Shown: positions 22,601-33,618, counted from the stretch's first letter. The stretch is 64,000 nt of DNA from Protonemura montana (GCA_947568835.1 OX387609.1:15697708-15761707); one strand, 5' to 3'. Numbers and translations are program-made. Notes: generated by a model not told the origin, from the sequence alone.

Positions 22601-25278
22601 CTGCTATCTTATGTTACCACGGGTATATCATGGCCCAGCATAGGAGGTTCAATGGTAGATTCAACGTCTGGTAGCCATGGAGATGCTGAGATCACCTGAC
22701 AGAGCTTCTCAATTCTGCTATCGTATGTTACCACGGGTATATCATGGCCTAGCATAGGAGGTTCAATGGTAGATTCAACGTTTGGTAGCCATGGAGATGC
22801 TGAGATCACCTGACAGAGCTTCTCAATTCTGCTATCTTATGTTACCACGGGTATGTCATGGCCCAGCATAGGAGGTTCAATGGTAGATTCAACGTTTGGT
22901 AGCCATGGATGCTGAGATCGCTTGACAGAGCTTCTCAATTCTGCTATCTTATGTTACCACGGGTATGTCATGGCCCAGCATAGGAGGTTCAATGGTAGAT
23001 TCAAATTTTAATTAGCAGTGAGATTATTGCAGAGGAATCTTGTCTTACCAGTAACGTTCATGCTGACGGCCAGACACTTCTGCAGCCTGCAGTGCGGACA
23101 CCAGTTTCTCCTCGCTTTGTCGATCATGCAGCGACCAGCCTCGGCTGAGGACCAAGTAGCAGACCATCAGACTCAAAGGGGGCGGGGATGAGAAGGTCCA
23201 AATCGCAGCAAAAAGATGGGGGCAAGAGACCCTGCGCAGGACAGTCTGCGCAGCGAGCTGTCTCACCTATGCACGTGTACTGCATGTTCCTGCGCACGCT
23301 GCGCTTGAAGAAGCACGAGCAGCCGTCGCAGCAGACTGCGCCGTAATGTTTCCCAAACGCTTTGTCGCCGCACACGCGGCAAGACACGCCCACAGGCAGA
23401 CTGCGACCTGCGCCCAAACAGAAGTCACAAGGTCAAGGAAACGTAGTCCAAGTCCAAGTTCAAGTCCAAGTCCAAATTCACAGTACTCAGAAGTCAGAGC
23501 GAAGGACGTAGTAATAAAAAAATATATTGTTCAGAGTCAAACGACGAGTGAACACTCGCCGTCGCCTCTGTGCTAGACATTCCGTGACAGGGCGCTTGTT
23601 TCGCTCCACGCAAAGGAGCGGACACTCGCCGTCGCCTCTGTGCTGGACATTCCGTGACAGGGTGCTTTTTTCGCTCCATGCAAAGAAGCGAACACTCGCC
23701 GTCGCCTCTGTGCTGGACATTCCGTGACAAGGCGCTTGTTTCGCTCCACGCAAAGAAGCGACCACTCGCCGTCGCCTCTGTGCTGGACATTCCGTGACAG
23801 GGTGCTTGTTTCGCTCCACGCAAAGGAGCGGACACTCACCGTCGTCTCTGTGCTGGACATTCCGTGACAGGGCGTTTGTTTCGCTCCACGCAAAGGAGTG
23901 GACACTCGCCGTCGCCTCTGTGCTGGACATTCCGTGACAGGGTGCTTTTTTCGCTCCATGCAAAGGAGCGGACACTCGCCGTCGCCTCTGTGCTGGACAT
24001 TCCGTGACAGGGCGCTTGTTTCGCTCCACGCAAAGGAGCGGACACTCGCTGTCGCCTCTGTGCTGGACACTTCGTGACAGGGCGCTTGTTTCGCTCCATG
24101 CAAAGGAGCGGACACACGCCGTCGCCTCTGTGCTGGACATTCCGTGACAGGGTGCTTTTTTCGCTCCATGCAAAGGAGCGGACACTCGCCGTTGCCTCTG
24201 TGCTGGACATTCCGTGACAGGGTGCTTGTTTCGTTCCACGCAAAGAAGAGGACACTCGCCGTCGCCTCTGTGCTAGAAATTCCGTGACAGGGTGCTTGTT
24301 TCGCTCCACGCAAAGGAGCGGACACTCGCCGTCGCCTCTGTGCTGGACATTCCGTGACAGGGTGCTAGTTTCGCTCCACGCAAAGAAGTGGACACTCGCC
24401 GTCGCCTCTGTGCTGGACATTCCGTGACAGGGCGCTTGTTTCGCTCCACGCAAAGGAGCGGACACTCGCCGTCGCCTCTGTGCTGGACATTCCGTGACAG
24501 GGTGCTTGTTTCGCTCCACGAAAAGGAGCGGACACTCGCCGTCGCCTCTGTGCTGGACATTCCGTGACAGGGTGCTTGTTTCTCTCCACGCAAAGGAGTG
24601 GACACTCGTCGTCGCCTCTGTGCTGGACATTCCGTGACAGGGCGCTTGTTTCGCTCCATGCAAAGGAGCGGACACTCGCCGTCGCCTCTGTGCTGGACAT
24701 TCCGTGACAGGGTGCTTGTTTTGCTCCACGCAAAGGAGCGGACACTCGCCGTCGCCTCTGTGCTAGACATTCCGTGACAGGGTGCTTGTTTCGCTCCACG
24801 CAAAGGAGCAGACACTCGCCGTCGCCTCTGTGCTGGACATTCCGTGACTGGGCGCTTGTTTCGCTCCACGCAAAGGAGCGGACACTCGTCGTCGCCTCTG
24901 TGCTGGACATTCCGTGACAGGGCGCTTGTTTCGCTCTACGCAAAGGAGCGGACACACGCCGTCGCCTCTGTGCTAGACATTCCGTGACAGGGCGCTTGTT
25001 TCGCTTTACACAAAGGAGCAGACACTCGCCGTCGCCTCTGTGCTGGACATTCCGTGACAGGGTGATGATGTCCGTGATAGCTGGATGGTCTCTAACATTA
25101 CCTTCCTGTACACCAGCACGTTGGCAATATTTACTCGCGGTCCAAGTTCATTATATAGGGGATGTAAACAGAGATGAATTATAATTCTATGAGGTATTTT
25201 AACCCCACCTGCGCCATGCACGTGAAATTTAATTACAGAGATGCAACAGGTCTGCTATTTTATCTTGAACTCACCCAT
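13649..25278 (-). CDS. NR2E-family orphan nuclear receptor (Hr83/NR2E6-like)
   Basis: Eight exons on minus join in frame: 25278-25275 (ATGG), 23407-23267, 23144-23049, 19583-19460, 18965-18874, 18037-17880, 16607-16457 and 13878-13649 (996 nt, 331 aa). The first exon is inferred: it has a GTGAGT donor and restores phase, giving a Met 10 residues before the DNA-binding domain. Zinc finger 1 uses C11, C14, C28 and C31, with P-box region [15 protein letters not shown]. Finger 2 uses C47, C54, C64 and C67 ([20 protein letters not shown]). The hinge starts with the NR2E signature [10 protein letters not shown]. The ligand-binding domain has helix 3-5 ([30 protein letters not shown]) and helix 10-12 ([27 protein letters not shown]). 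NR2E receptors are nuclear repressors or activators that act in sensory and neural development. It is short for the superfamily but similar to compact insect NR2E members. Helices 1-2 are not recognisable. Assignment within NR2E is less certain than to NR2E. Confidence 0.88.
14492..14893 (+). CDS. TMEM203: TMEM203-like ER membrane protein, single exon
   Basis: This is a 133-aa intact frame from ATG 14492. The frame extends 16 codons upstream to another ATG at 14444, but the inner ATG (GTCACCATGT context) matches the family start, [13 protein letters not shown]. Four hydrophobic segments are visible, near residues 17-35 ([13 protein letters not shown]), 46-70 ([19 protein letters not shown]), 83-99 ([16 protein letters not shown]) and 112-128 ([17 protein letters not shown]). 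The family block [15 protein letters not shown] near the end is highly diagnostic. Animal TMEM203 is an ER protein linked to calcium store control and to STING signalling. The gene lies wholly inside the last intron of the nuclear receptor, on the opposite strand. A 5' untranslated exon may exist, since CTTCTTAG precedes at 14433-14440. An ATTAAA at 15086-15091 may be its poly(A) signal. Confidence 0.9.
   Translation: MFFTVYELTQWLGVTLFELWIQVGALTASSVLLALRMEGIIESWTTVFIPLFVADALNAYFCAIVFIRMHLEGMRKASLLRATWSLLLLALLLVFKLLLCRKLSGRTSLEFSELLSPVFVLLQLIAVRACQMH
15086..15091 (+). promoter_or_regulatory. Possible poly(A) signal of TMEM203
   Basis: ATTAAA lies about 190 bases after the TMEM203 stop. It is the only good hexamer I see close to the gene. 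Confidence 0.4.
15092..16456. other. Remainder of nuclear receptor last intron
   Basis: Nothing recognised. An open frame at 15453-15773 (106 codons, one hydrophobic stretch) resembles no family I know and has no supporting splice or repeat context. Confidence 0.4.
16710..17868. repeat. 68-bp tandem array, 17 copies
   Basis: The spacing is exactly 68 bp (units start at 16710, 16778, 16846 and so on). The core GGTCCTTGGTGCTGTTGGAC and ACAGGAGCAGCC match the 5S-SINE body (GGTCCCCTTGGTGCTCTTCG, ACAGGAGTAGGC), so I infer an origin from that SINE. The array fills nearly all of nuclear receptor intron 5 (16608-17879). It begins about 12 bp from the exon's weak donor GTCTGT. Confidence 0.92.
18131..18815 (+). 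repeat. 91-bp array of 5S-SINE head (type B), about 7.5 copies
   Basis: The unit joins 5S-like AGTTAAGCAACACTGCGC and TATTGGATGGGTGACC to ATCATACACATGACC and GTTCGGGAGAGAGGTTGG. It occupies nuclear receptor intron 4 (18038-18873). Individual units vary by 2 bp (GATGCTTGAG insertion). Confidence 0.9.
19004..19299. repeat. 21-bp array with CACGTG/TGACGTC motifs, 14 copies
   Basis: The unit is CGTCCAATCCATAGCACGTGA. Each unit junction creates CACGTGACGTC, an E-box overlapping a CRE-like half. Two units have ATGC instead of GTCC. It lies in nuclear receptor intron 3 (18966-19459), and a 17-nt C run follows at 19350-19366. Confidence 0.93.
19612..20545 (+). repeat. 91/92-bp array of 5S-SINE head (type B), about 10 copies
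   Basis: Same unit as at 18131, with more divergence (TTAATCAACACTG and TTTAGCATCACTG variants). A decayed SINE body follows at 20546-20840 (CCTTCGGAAGGGACGG, CAAAACAGTGCGTC). This shows the array is an expansion inside one SINE copy. It lies in nuclear receptor intron 2. Confidence 0.88.
20546..20840 (+). mobile_element. Decayed 5S-SINE body
   Basis: It contains AACAGCATGGCTTTGTG, CCTTCGGAAGGGACGGT, ACTGGCTGTCAAAACAG and GTGCGTCATT in the same order as the reference copy at 44820-45118, with deletions. Confidence 0.75.
21250..21480 (+). pseudogene. LINE reverse-transcriptase fragment
   Basis: The frame 21277-21477 reads [14 protein letters not shown], then [20 protein letters not shown]. 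This matches the conserved stretch of LINE reverse transcriptases that normally reads S-x-G-x-D-x-I-P followed by F-P-x-x-W-K. It is truncated, with NADD in place of the usual NYRPIS block. It lies in nuclear receptor intron 2. Confidence 0.65.
22196..23004. repeat. 114-bp tandem array, 7 copies
   Basis: The anchor ATTCAACGTTTGG recurs at 22203, 22317, 22431, 22545, 22659, 22773 and 22887. Units contain CCATGGAGATGCTGAGATC and GTTACCACGGGTATATCATG. The array ends about 45 bp from the donor of the second zinc-finger exon (23049). Confidence 0.93.
23553..25070. repeat. 70-bp tandem array, 22 copies
   Basis: Starts of GTCGCCTCTG are spaced at exactly 70 bp from 23561 to 25031. The unit also has GACATTCCGTGACAGGG and TTCGCTCCACGCAAAGGAGC. 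Long antisense frames across the array arise from the absence of stops in the unit. It fills nuclear receptor intron 1 (23408-25274). Confidence 0.93.
25275..25278 (-). other. Inferred first coding exon (ATGG) of the nuclear receptor
   Basis: On minus, CGAGCTATGG is followed by GTGAGTTC. Using it supplies a Met and the single base needed by the zinc-finger exon (23407), and total CDS length becomes a multiple of 3. The upstream in-frame ATG at 23417 lies before the AG acceptor and so is intronic in this model. Confidence 0.6.
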
Positions 25279-25629
25279 AGCTCGGTGATCCTGGCGATCC
25301 TTGCGATCCTGGCGAGTGAAGGGAAGATCGACTGACTGGTTTTCTGACTGACTCTCCGAGTAACGCCTTCCCTCCTGCCGCACCCGATGCGTCTTGTTAT
25401 TGGTCACAATGGTATCCTATCACCATGGACGCCTGGTGGGGTCGTAACTCCTATAGGCTCATCGATCAGTAGGTACACGGCCACATTGAGATTGCAGACC
25501 CCGTCATAATGCGAAGACCGCGTCAGTTTCTTAGCGCGCTAAAGTAGGGAAGCGGGGACAGGACGAAAAAGGGGAACTATCAACCTATGATGGTTTGTAG
25601 ACTCATGTTGCTTGATTTATCCTTAGCAT

Positions 25630-26242
25630 TAGTTTTAACAAAAACTATTTGAAATGGGTTTTGAATGCTAAGTAAAGGACAACTGAATACTAGTAGCGTT
25701 GAGTGTAGGTTCTAGGTAGAGAAACAACGTTAATGTTACAGTCTCTGCGTGAAAGATGGCCGCCAAATGACTACCTTACCGAAAAAAATGCAGAGTACCG
25801 GAACATCACGTTAAGTGGAGCCACTGTCGTATGAAATTTAATTTCGATATTTCTCGTAGGTTACTCCCTTTTTAATATCGTTACGTGTATATCAATCGTT
25901 GAGGTAAACATTGATGGAGATTTTTTAAGCATGAAAAGTCTCAAAAGCGAGTTAGCCTACGAGAAATATCGAAATTAAATTTCATACGACAGTGGCTCCA
26001 CTTAACGTGACGTTCCGGTACTCTGCATTTTTGTCGGTAAGGTAGTCATTTGGCGGCCATCTTTCACGCAGAGACTTTAACATTGACGTTGTTTCTCTAC
26101 CTAGAACCTGTACACTCAACGCTAATACTAGTTACCTACCCTTGAAGAAATAACAGGTACAAGTTACGAAACGTTGGGAAATTCAGTTGTCCTTTACTTA
26201 GCATTCAAAACCCATTTCAAATAGTTTTTGTTAAAACTATCG
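25630..26242. mobile_element. Nested fold-back elements (MITE A inside family B)
   Basis: The outer arms TAGTTTTAACAAAAACTATT (left) and AATAGTTTTTGTTAAAACTA (right) are inverted copies of each other. Inside lies MITE A (25697-26121) with ends CGTTGAGTGTAGG and its complement. MITE A's arms are about 200 bp each and nearly perfect, flanked by AATACTAG on both sides, a likely 8-bp target-site duplication. Confidence 0.8.
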
Positions 26243-26304
26243 CCATATTACCACGGTCTCTCGAAACTATGGGAATTGACATTTGCTAACGAATTTGAAA
26301 TACT

Positions 26305-26690
26305 AACAATAGCTCGCAGCACGGTTTCCTGAAGAAGAAATCTACCACCACTGCGCTCACTCAATTTTTAACCGACATTGTGGTTAACAAGGAAGAGGTT
26401 CTGGGTTCGATTCCGTTGACTTCGCCACTCTTCTGTCTAAGCTGGATCTTTGAGGTAAACCGGAGTCGCGAACAAATTTGATTGGTTCTTTCATCGAGGA
26501 TCGTAAGCAAATCGTCCAAATCTGTGGTCAATCTTGGCAAGTGTTTTCATAAGAGAAAATCTTCGACATTGAGGTGCCTCGGGGCTGACTCTCTCGCCCC
26601 TTCACTTTATAATGCTCACAAACTCTTTGCCTAATTTCCTAAATACTGACAAGCTTACCATGTACGTGGATGATAGATCGTAAGTGATCA
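26305..26690 (+). pseudogene. LINE reverse-transcriptase core, frameshifted
   Basis: Across shifted frames it reads QHGFLKKKSTTTALTQFLTD, FDSVDFATLLSKLDL, IEDRKQIVQI, then LPNFLNTDKLTMYVDD. These are the ordered blocks of a LINE reverse transcriptase, with YVDD at the catalytic box position (usually YADD). At least two frameshifts and stops make it dead. Confidence 0.75.
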
Positions 26691-26744
26691 ACGCACCCAC
26701 TGATGTTTTTTTCAAGATGGCCACCAAGCGGCGGATGTCACGGC

Positions 26745-26850
26745 TCCAGATAGCTCAATGGTTCAGAGCAACACCCGCGATAGGTGGAGACCGGGGTTCG
26801 AGTCCGCGTTTGGGCATCAATTTCTTTTTACACAATTTACACAGATTAAC
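26745..26850 (+). mobile_element. tRNA-like SINE head fragment
   Basis: Contains ATAGCTCAATGGTTCAGAGC, then GGGGTTCGAGTCCGCG and TTGGGCATCAATTTCT, matching the tRNA-like element at 61853-61940. Confidence 0.65.
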
Positions 26851-27783
26851 TCTAATGTTGATTTCCACGGTCCGTATGTTAATGTCCGCCATTTTTCTTT
26901 AGCACTAACGCTTTTTGCGTGCCGATTTATTCTGTTCCTGGAGTGTTTTTAAGATTTTCTCCTCCAATTAAAGATTTCTTGAGAATTATTTTGCTTAAAT
27001 AACAAGCATTAGGAAATCCCGCAAGACAAATCGTAGCTGATATTAGCTTCATAAGTTGGTAGCTTTGCCCTGACTTGCTCTAAAGGGTGAATGTAGCTAG
27101 AAGGCCGTGCCACCATGTGGTCACCCATCGGTAACCGACCCAACTGAATGTTGCTTAACTTTGGTCCACCCTGTTTTTGCTGCGTTCGGGTCACACCTGT
27201 AACGCAAGATTTCAGTGGGCGGGACAAAGCAAAGTGCTCGAATCACACGTGACCAGGTGAGATTGCTTTGTTATGCCACGTGGAAGGGGGGGTGGGGGGT
27301 GGGGGGCACCTGCTCAAACTCACATCATTATCGACGATCAAAGCGCATGTCACATTGTGACATATTACAAGGGAGGGCGTCTTGACAAAGCTCGCCCTGC
27401 AATTGACACTCGCTGGTTTATTTAGAAAGCTCCCAGTAAGCGACTTACCTTATAAATGGTGAACTAAAATGTCAATATGAAGGTAATTACGCAGGTGGCT
27501 TGGCATGGGGTCGATGGATTGCTAGGTACGTGAGTCTATAGTAGTTATGCAGCCGATCAGACAAGACAGCAAAGATGGACATACACTTAATTCACAGGAG
27601 AAACAAGGTATTGCCCGGGCATGTCGAATTATAACACAAATCAATAAATACTGGCATTTATAAGGTCCCGAGCTCGAGCCCATGTTCGGTCGCACATTAA
27701 GCCACATCATCCCCTCCCCTACCTCTAAAATGCATGCACAATTCCTTTATGAATACAAATTACCCAAGAAGGCAAGAAGTATC

Positions 27784-28771
27784 AACCGAACGGTTTGGCG
27801 TGTTGGAAACACCGGTCCTCGTGAGATCACAAAAGTTAAGCAACACTGCGCTGGGTCTGGTATTGGATGAGTGACCATCATACACATGACCAGTTCTGTT
27901 CGGGAGAGAGGTTGGAGGGATGAAAGTTAAGCAACACTGCGCTGCGTCAGGTATTGGATGAATGACCATCATACACATGATCAGTTCTGTTTGGGAGAGA
28001 GGTTGGAGGGATGAAAGTTAAGCAACACTGCGCTGGGTCTGGCATTGGATGGGTGACCATCATACACATGACCAGTTCTGTTTGGGAGAGAGGTTGGAGG
28101 GATGAAAGTTAAGCAACACTGCGCTGCGTCAGGTATTGGATGGGTGACCATCATACACATGATCAGTTCTGTTCGGGTGGTTGTAGGGATGAAAGTTAAG
28201 CAACACTGCGCTGAGTCAGGTATTGAATAGGTGACCATCATACACATGACCAGTTCTATTCGGGAGAGAGGTTGGAGGGATGAAAGTTAAGCAACACTGC
28301 GCTGGGTCAGGTATTGGATGGATGACCATCATACACATGCCCAGTTCTGTTCGGGAGAGAGGTTGGAGGGATGAAAGTTAAACAACACTGCACTGGGTCA
28401 GGTATTGGATGGGTGAACATCATACACATGACCAGTTCTGTTCGGGAGAGAGGTTTGAGGGATGAAAGTTAGTACAGCAACTTCACTCGCCTTGCTTATC
28501 AACCTCTCGACAGCATAGATTTGTAGAGGAATCCTGCTGTTCGAGTTATACCGTCCTTCGGAAGGGACGTTAAGCTGGTGGTCCCCTTGGTGCTCTTCGA
28601 CAGGAGTAGGCTATGTGCTGGCACCGGGTCCCCCTTTTCCCTTCTAGGCTATGTTAGATTCATTATAATCCTGATCATCATCCACTCATTCACCGACGCC
28701 ATAAGACCAGTGCCGCATGGCCAGATGTCAAAACAGTGCGTCGTTAAACACCACAAAATAATCAATCGAAG
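27784..28771 (+). mobile_element. 5S-SINE with internally expanded head
   Basis: It starts with the complete head (CGAACGGTTTGGCGTGTTGG), has about 8 type B units, and continues into the body (CCTTCGGAAGGGACGTTAAG) and tail (CAAAACAGTGCGTCGTTAAA). This ordered structure shows that the 91-bp arrays are expansions within a SINE. Confidence 0.88.
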
Positions 28772-28779
28772 TACCAACT

Positions 28780-30840
28780 TATTGCGTTTAACACAGGCGA
28801 CGACATGGTTAATTTTCGCTTTTTTTTTTAACTCTCGCAGATGTCGCGACCTAGTTGAGGCCTTCTTCACATTCTTGAATCAGAGAAGAAAAAAGTAGGC
28901 ACACCAATTTCCAATTGCAATTCTATTTATCAATACAAAACTGTTACACAATAAAACATGCTATTTCCATTTCCAGCCTTTTCATTGCATAGAGAATAGG
29001 CATGGGCAGTAACTACAAACTTTCAAGTATTTTTGGGCAATGTCCCAAGAATTGAAATGCAGGAAATACCAAGTAAGCTTCTTACGAGGTAGTTTATGTG
29101 TGAAATGTACAGGTATTATAATAGTGACATTATGGTAATTATTTTCAGAGTCTTTGGTTTTCAGCATCCAATTAGAACATATGTTTAGAAGATTCTGTTA
29201 CCACTTGACGGCTAGTGATGGGAGTAGCTTATTTGACAGAGTCAATAATTTCACCAGAGTCACTGAAGGTTGAAGTTGAAGGAAACATTGACTAAGCTGT
29301 CATGGATCCCATGCTTAGCTTATGCAATGTGAGCTGGACTAAATCTCTAATTAATTGGCAGGGTTTTACTGGTAGCGTTTTTTTAAAGTATTTAGGCGAT
29401 GAGGGAAGTCAGCGCCTTTTTAAAGAGGCCTTAAGTTTGTATGTGTCAGGTGTGTCATCTGAAAGATTTGGACCGGTAAAGAGAAGTGTGTGACAGATGT
29501 GGTCACAAGCACTTTTTTGATGAAGGCACTAAGTATTGGTTGCTTCTTACTTATAATTGTATTTTGAGACATTTTTCGAGACTAGTACACACTTAAATCT
29601 ATCATATGGATGTAGATTACTTTCATTGTTCGAGTCTGAATATCCGTCTTGGCTGAAAGAATTTGGTTAGGGTACCTAGATTCATCCCATGAGACAATGA
29701 GCTACAGATCAGCGGCTACATCCCACTACAGGCACTGACGTTTTCTTGAATACAAGGAATATTTTCCTGAATTGTCTATAATTACATGTTATGCTATTTT
29801 CTAAGATGCTACGCAAGAATGCGAAAGAACGAACCACCACGGCAGGTCGTATTTCGGATTACCAATGATGGTCGTAATGGAACAGACATTCTTGGGAAGA
29901 ACTACACCAGTTTCGGAGAATTATTGCTTTGCTAGTTCCAATTGCTAGTTCAGTTTATATAGAACCGCTTTAAATAAATCAGGCGTAGATGAAATTCCTA
30001 ATGATATTGAACAAGTTGAAAGTGTAGATACATGGAAAAGTTTGATTCTTGATGGACGTGCACCCCTAGCTGAACAACTTGATAAATACTAACTTAATTT
30101 TTATTAAAAAGAGATGCTTTTTTGAATACATCTTGTATCTCAGATACCTACTTGTTTTAGTAATATGCCGATCCCTGACCATGGATAGGCACAAATCTCA
30201 CCCCCAAAATGACGTTGCCGCAGTAGCATATCTAAAACAACATACCTAGCATAGAAAACCTAGGTCAGTAAAGCTAGTTAAGTCACAATAGTTAGCACAG
30301 CTCAAATCAAAGGATTACATTTTTGTTTCCTCACATCTTATAAATTCAATGTAAAGGTTGATATATTAGTGCCGATCTAGAATATCAACGCTAAGTTCCT
30401 GGTAAGGCACTCTAGGACAACGCTGCATTGCTGAAGGCTCCAATGTCAGTGGCAATTTTTTCAAGACTGTCCCGAGATATCAGGCAAGCCATGAAAGAAT
30501 TTTAGGCACAGGAAATTTGACTACAGCTTAGTACCGGCTAGCGCAGTAATTATTAGGAACTTTAACCCGAGCAGATTATCAAAATCTTCTGTTGGCTGCA
30601 GCAAAATTTGCTCTAGTTGTCAATTTCAAGGACAATACAGGTAACCCCAAACCCAGCAAAATAATTCCCACTTTTAGAACGTGAACCCTCCGCAGTCTTT
30701 CCACGTATTTTACTTTTTATGATTTGCTTCCAGATTCCAGGAAATTTATAACAATTTTTTACGCAGTTACATTCTTTCTTTGAGACACGAGGAAAGAAAA
30801 GCAGCTTTTTCCTTAATAGAATAGTCTCACAAATTCACAG
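28780..30840. other. Intergenic DNA, no gene recognised
   Basis: A short open tail ending at about 30091 (PNDIEQVES, APLAEQLDKY) looks like decayed coding sequence, but I cannot assign a family. Nothing else is supported. Confidence 0.35.
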
Positions 30841-30857
30841 CTTGGCTACACAGATAG

Positions 30858-33208
30858 TTCAGGTGACCATCATACACATGACCATCATACACATGACCAT
30901 CATACACATGACCATCATACACATGACCATCTTACACATGACCATCTTACACATGACCAACATACACATGACCATCATACACGTGACCATCATACACATG
31001 ACCATCTTACACATGACCATCATACACATGACCATCATATACATGACCATCATATACATGACCATCTAACACATGACCATCTTACACGTGACCATCATAC
31101 ACATGACCATCATACACATGACCATCATACACATGACCATCATATACATGACCATCATACACATGACCATCATACACATGACCATCATACACATGACCAT
31201 CATATACATGACCATCTAACACATGACCATCTTACACGTGACCATCATACACATGACCATCATACACATGACCATCATACACATGACCATCATATACATG
31301 ACCATCATATACATGACCATCTAACACATGACCATCTTACACGTGACCATCATACACATGACCATCATACACATGACCATCATACACATGACCATCATAC
31401 ACATGACCATCATATACATGACCATCATACACATGACCATCATACACATGACCATCATACACATGACCATCATATACATGACCATCTAACACATGACCAT
31501 CTTACACGTGACCATCATACACATGACCATCATACACATGACCATCATACACATGACCATCATACACATGACCATCATACACATGACCATCATACACATG
31601 ACCATCATACACATGACCATCATACACATGACCATCATACACGTGACCATCATACACGTGACCATCATACACATGACCGTCATACACATGACCATCATAC
31701 ACATGACCATCATACACATGACCATCATACACATGACCATCATACACACAACCATCATACACATGACCATCATACACATGACCATCATACACATGACCAT
31801 CATACACATGACCATCATACACATGACCATCATACACATGACCATCATACACATGACCATCATACACATGACCATCATACACATGACCATCATACACATG
31901 ACCATCATACACATGACCATCATACACATGACCATCATACACATGACCATCATACACATGACCATCATACACATGACCATCATACACGTGACCATCATAC
32001 ACATGACCATCATACACATGACCATCATACACATGACCATCATACACATGACCATCATACACGTGACCATCATACACGTGACCATCATACACACAACCAT
32101 CATACACATGACCATCATACACATGACCATCATACACATGACCATCATACACATGACCATCATACACATGACCATCATACACATGACCATCATACACATG
32201 ACCATCATACACATGACCATCATACACATGACCATCATACACATGACCATCATACACATGACCATCATACACATGACCATGATACACATGACCATCATAC
32301 GCATGACCATCATACACATGACCATCATACACATGACCATCATACACATGACCATCATACACACAACCATCATACACATGACCATCATACACACAACCAT
32401 CATACACATGACCGTCATACACCTGACCATCATACACATGACCATCATACACATGACCATCATACACATGACCATCATACACATGACCATCATACACATG
32501 ACCATCATACACATGACCATCATACACATGACCATCATACACATGACCATCATACACATGACCATCATACACATGACCATCATACACATGACCATCATAC
32601 ACATGACCATCATACACATGACCATCATACACATGACCATCATACACATGACCATCATACACATGACCATCATACACATGACCATCATACACATGACCAT
32701 CATACACATGACCATCATACACATGACCATCATACACATGACCATCATACACGTGACGATCATACACGTGACCATCATACACATGACCGTCATACACATG
32801 ACCATCATACACATGACCATCATACACATGACCATCATACACATGACCATCATACACATGACCATCATACACATGACCATCATACACATGACCATCATAC
32901 ACATGACCATCATACGCCTGACCATCATACACGTGACCATCATACACATGACCATCATATACATGACCATCTTACACATGACCATCATACACATGACCAT
33001 CTTACACATGACCATCATACACATGACCATCTTACACATGACCATCATACACATGACCATCATACACATGACCATCATACACATGACCATCATACACATG
33101 ACCATCATACACATGACCATCATACACATGACCATCATACACATGACCATCATACACTTGACCATCATACACATGACCATCATACACATGACCATCATAC
33201 ACATGACC
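30858..33208. repeat. 15-bp tandem array, about 156 copies, from 5S-SINE
   Basis: The unit GACCATCATACACAT equals the junction between the 5S part and the type B part of the SINE head. At its right end the array runs directly into GACCAGTTTTGTTC and further SINE head units (33209-33420), then a SINE body. The left 600 bp contain a higher-order pattern with CATATACATG, CATCTAACAC and CATCTTACACG repeated about every 130-170 bp. Frames are open on both strands across it because 15 is a multiple of 3; these are not genes. Confidence 0.95.
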
Positions 33209-33612
33209 AGTTTTGTTCAAAAGAGAGGTTGGAGAGATTAAAGTTAAGCAACACTGCGCTGAGTCAGGTATTGGATGGGTGACCATCATACACATGACCA
33301 GTTCTGTTTGGGAGAGAGGTTGGAGGGATGAAAGTTAAGCAACACTGCGCTGAGTCAGGTATTGGATGGGTGACCATCATACACATGACCAGTTCTGTTC
33401 GGGAGAGAGGTTGGAGGGATGAAAGTTAGTGCAGCAACTTCATTCGCCTTGCTTATCAACCTCTCGACAGCATGGATTTGTGGAGGAATCCTGTTGTTCG
33501 TGTTGTACCGTCCTTCGGAAGGGACGTTAAGCCGGTGGTCCCCTTGGTGCTCTTCGACAGGAGTAGGCTACGTGCCGGCACCAGGTTTCCCCTCCTCCCT
33601 TCTAGGCTAAAC
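33209..33612 (+). mobile_element. 5S-SINE head units and body, truncated
   Basis: About two and a half type B head units are followed by the body (CTCGACAGCATGGATTTGTG, CCTTCGGAAGGGACGTTAAG, GGCTACGTGCCGGC). It stops at CTTCTAGGCTAA, 7 bp before the stop codon of the DUF229 gene. The usual tail is missing. Confidence 0.85.
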
Positions 33613-33618
33613 AGAAAG

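Noticed and set aside
22196..23004. CRISPR-like direct repeat array
   Set aside because: Repeats are contiguous 114-bp units without unique spacers, in a eukaryotic intron; the same applies to every array here.
23487..24955. Antisense frames rich in Cys/Arg over the 70-bp array
   Set aside because: Frames shift with each unit and depend only on a stop-free unit; no start or homology.
29302..30091. Possible decayed gene or transposon
   Set aside because: Short open tails only; I could not assign a family or a consistent frame.
31486..33241. Three long frames of about 480-580 codons on both strands as genes
   Set aside because: All arise from one 15-bp array; both strands are open for the same arithmetic reason.
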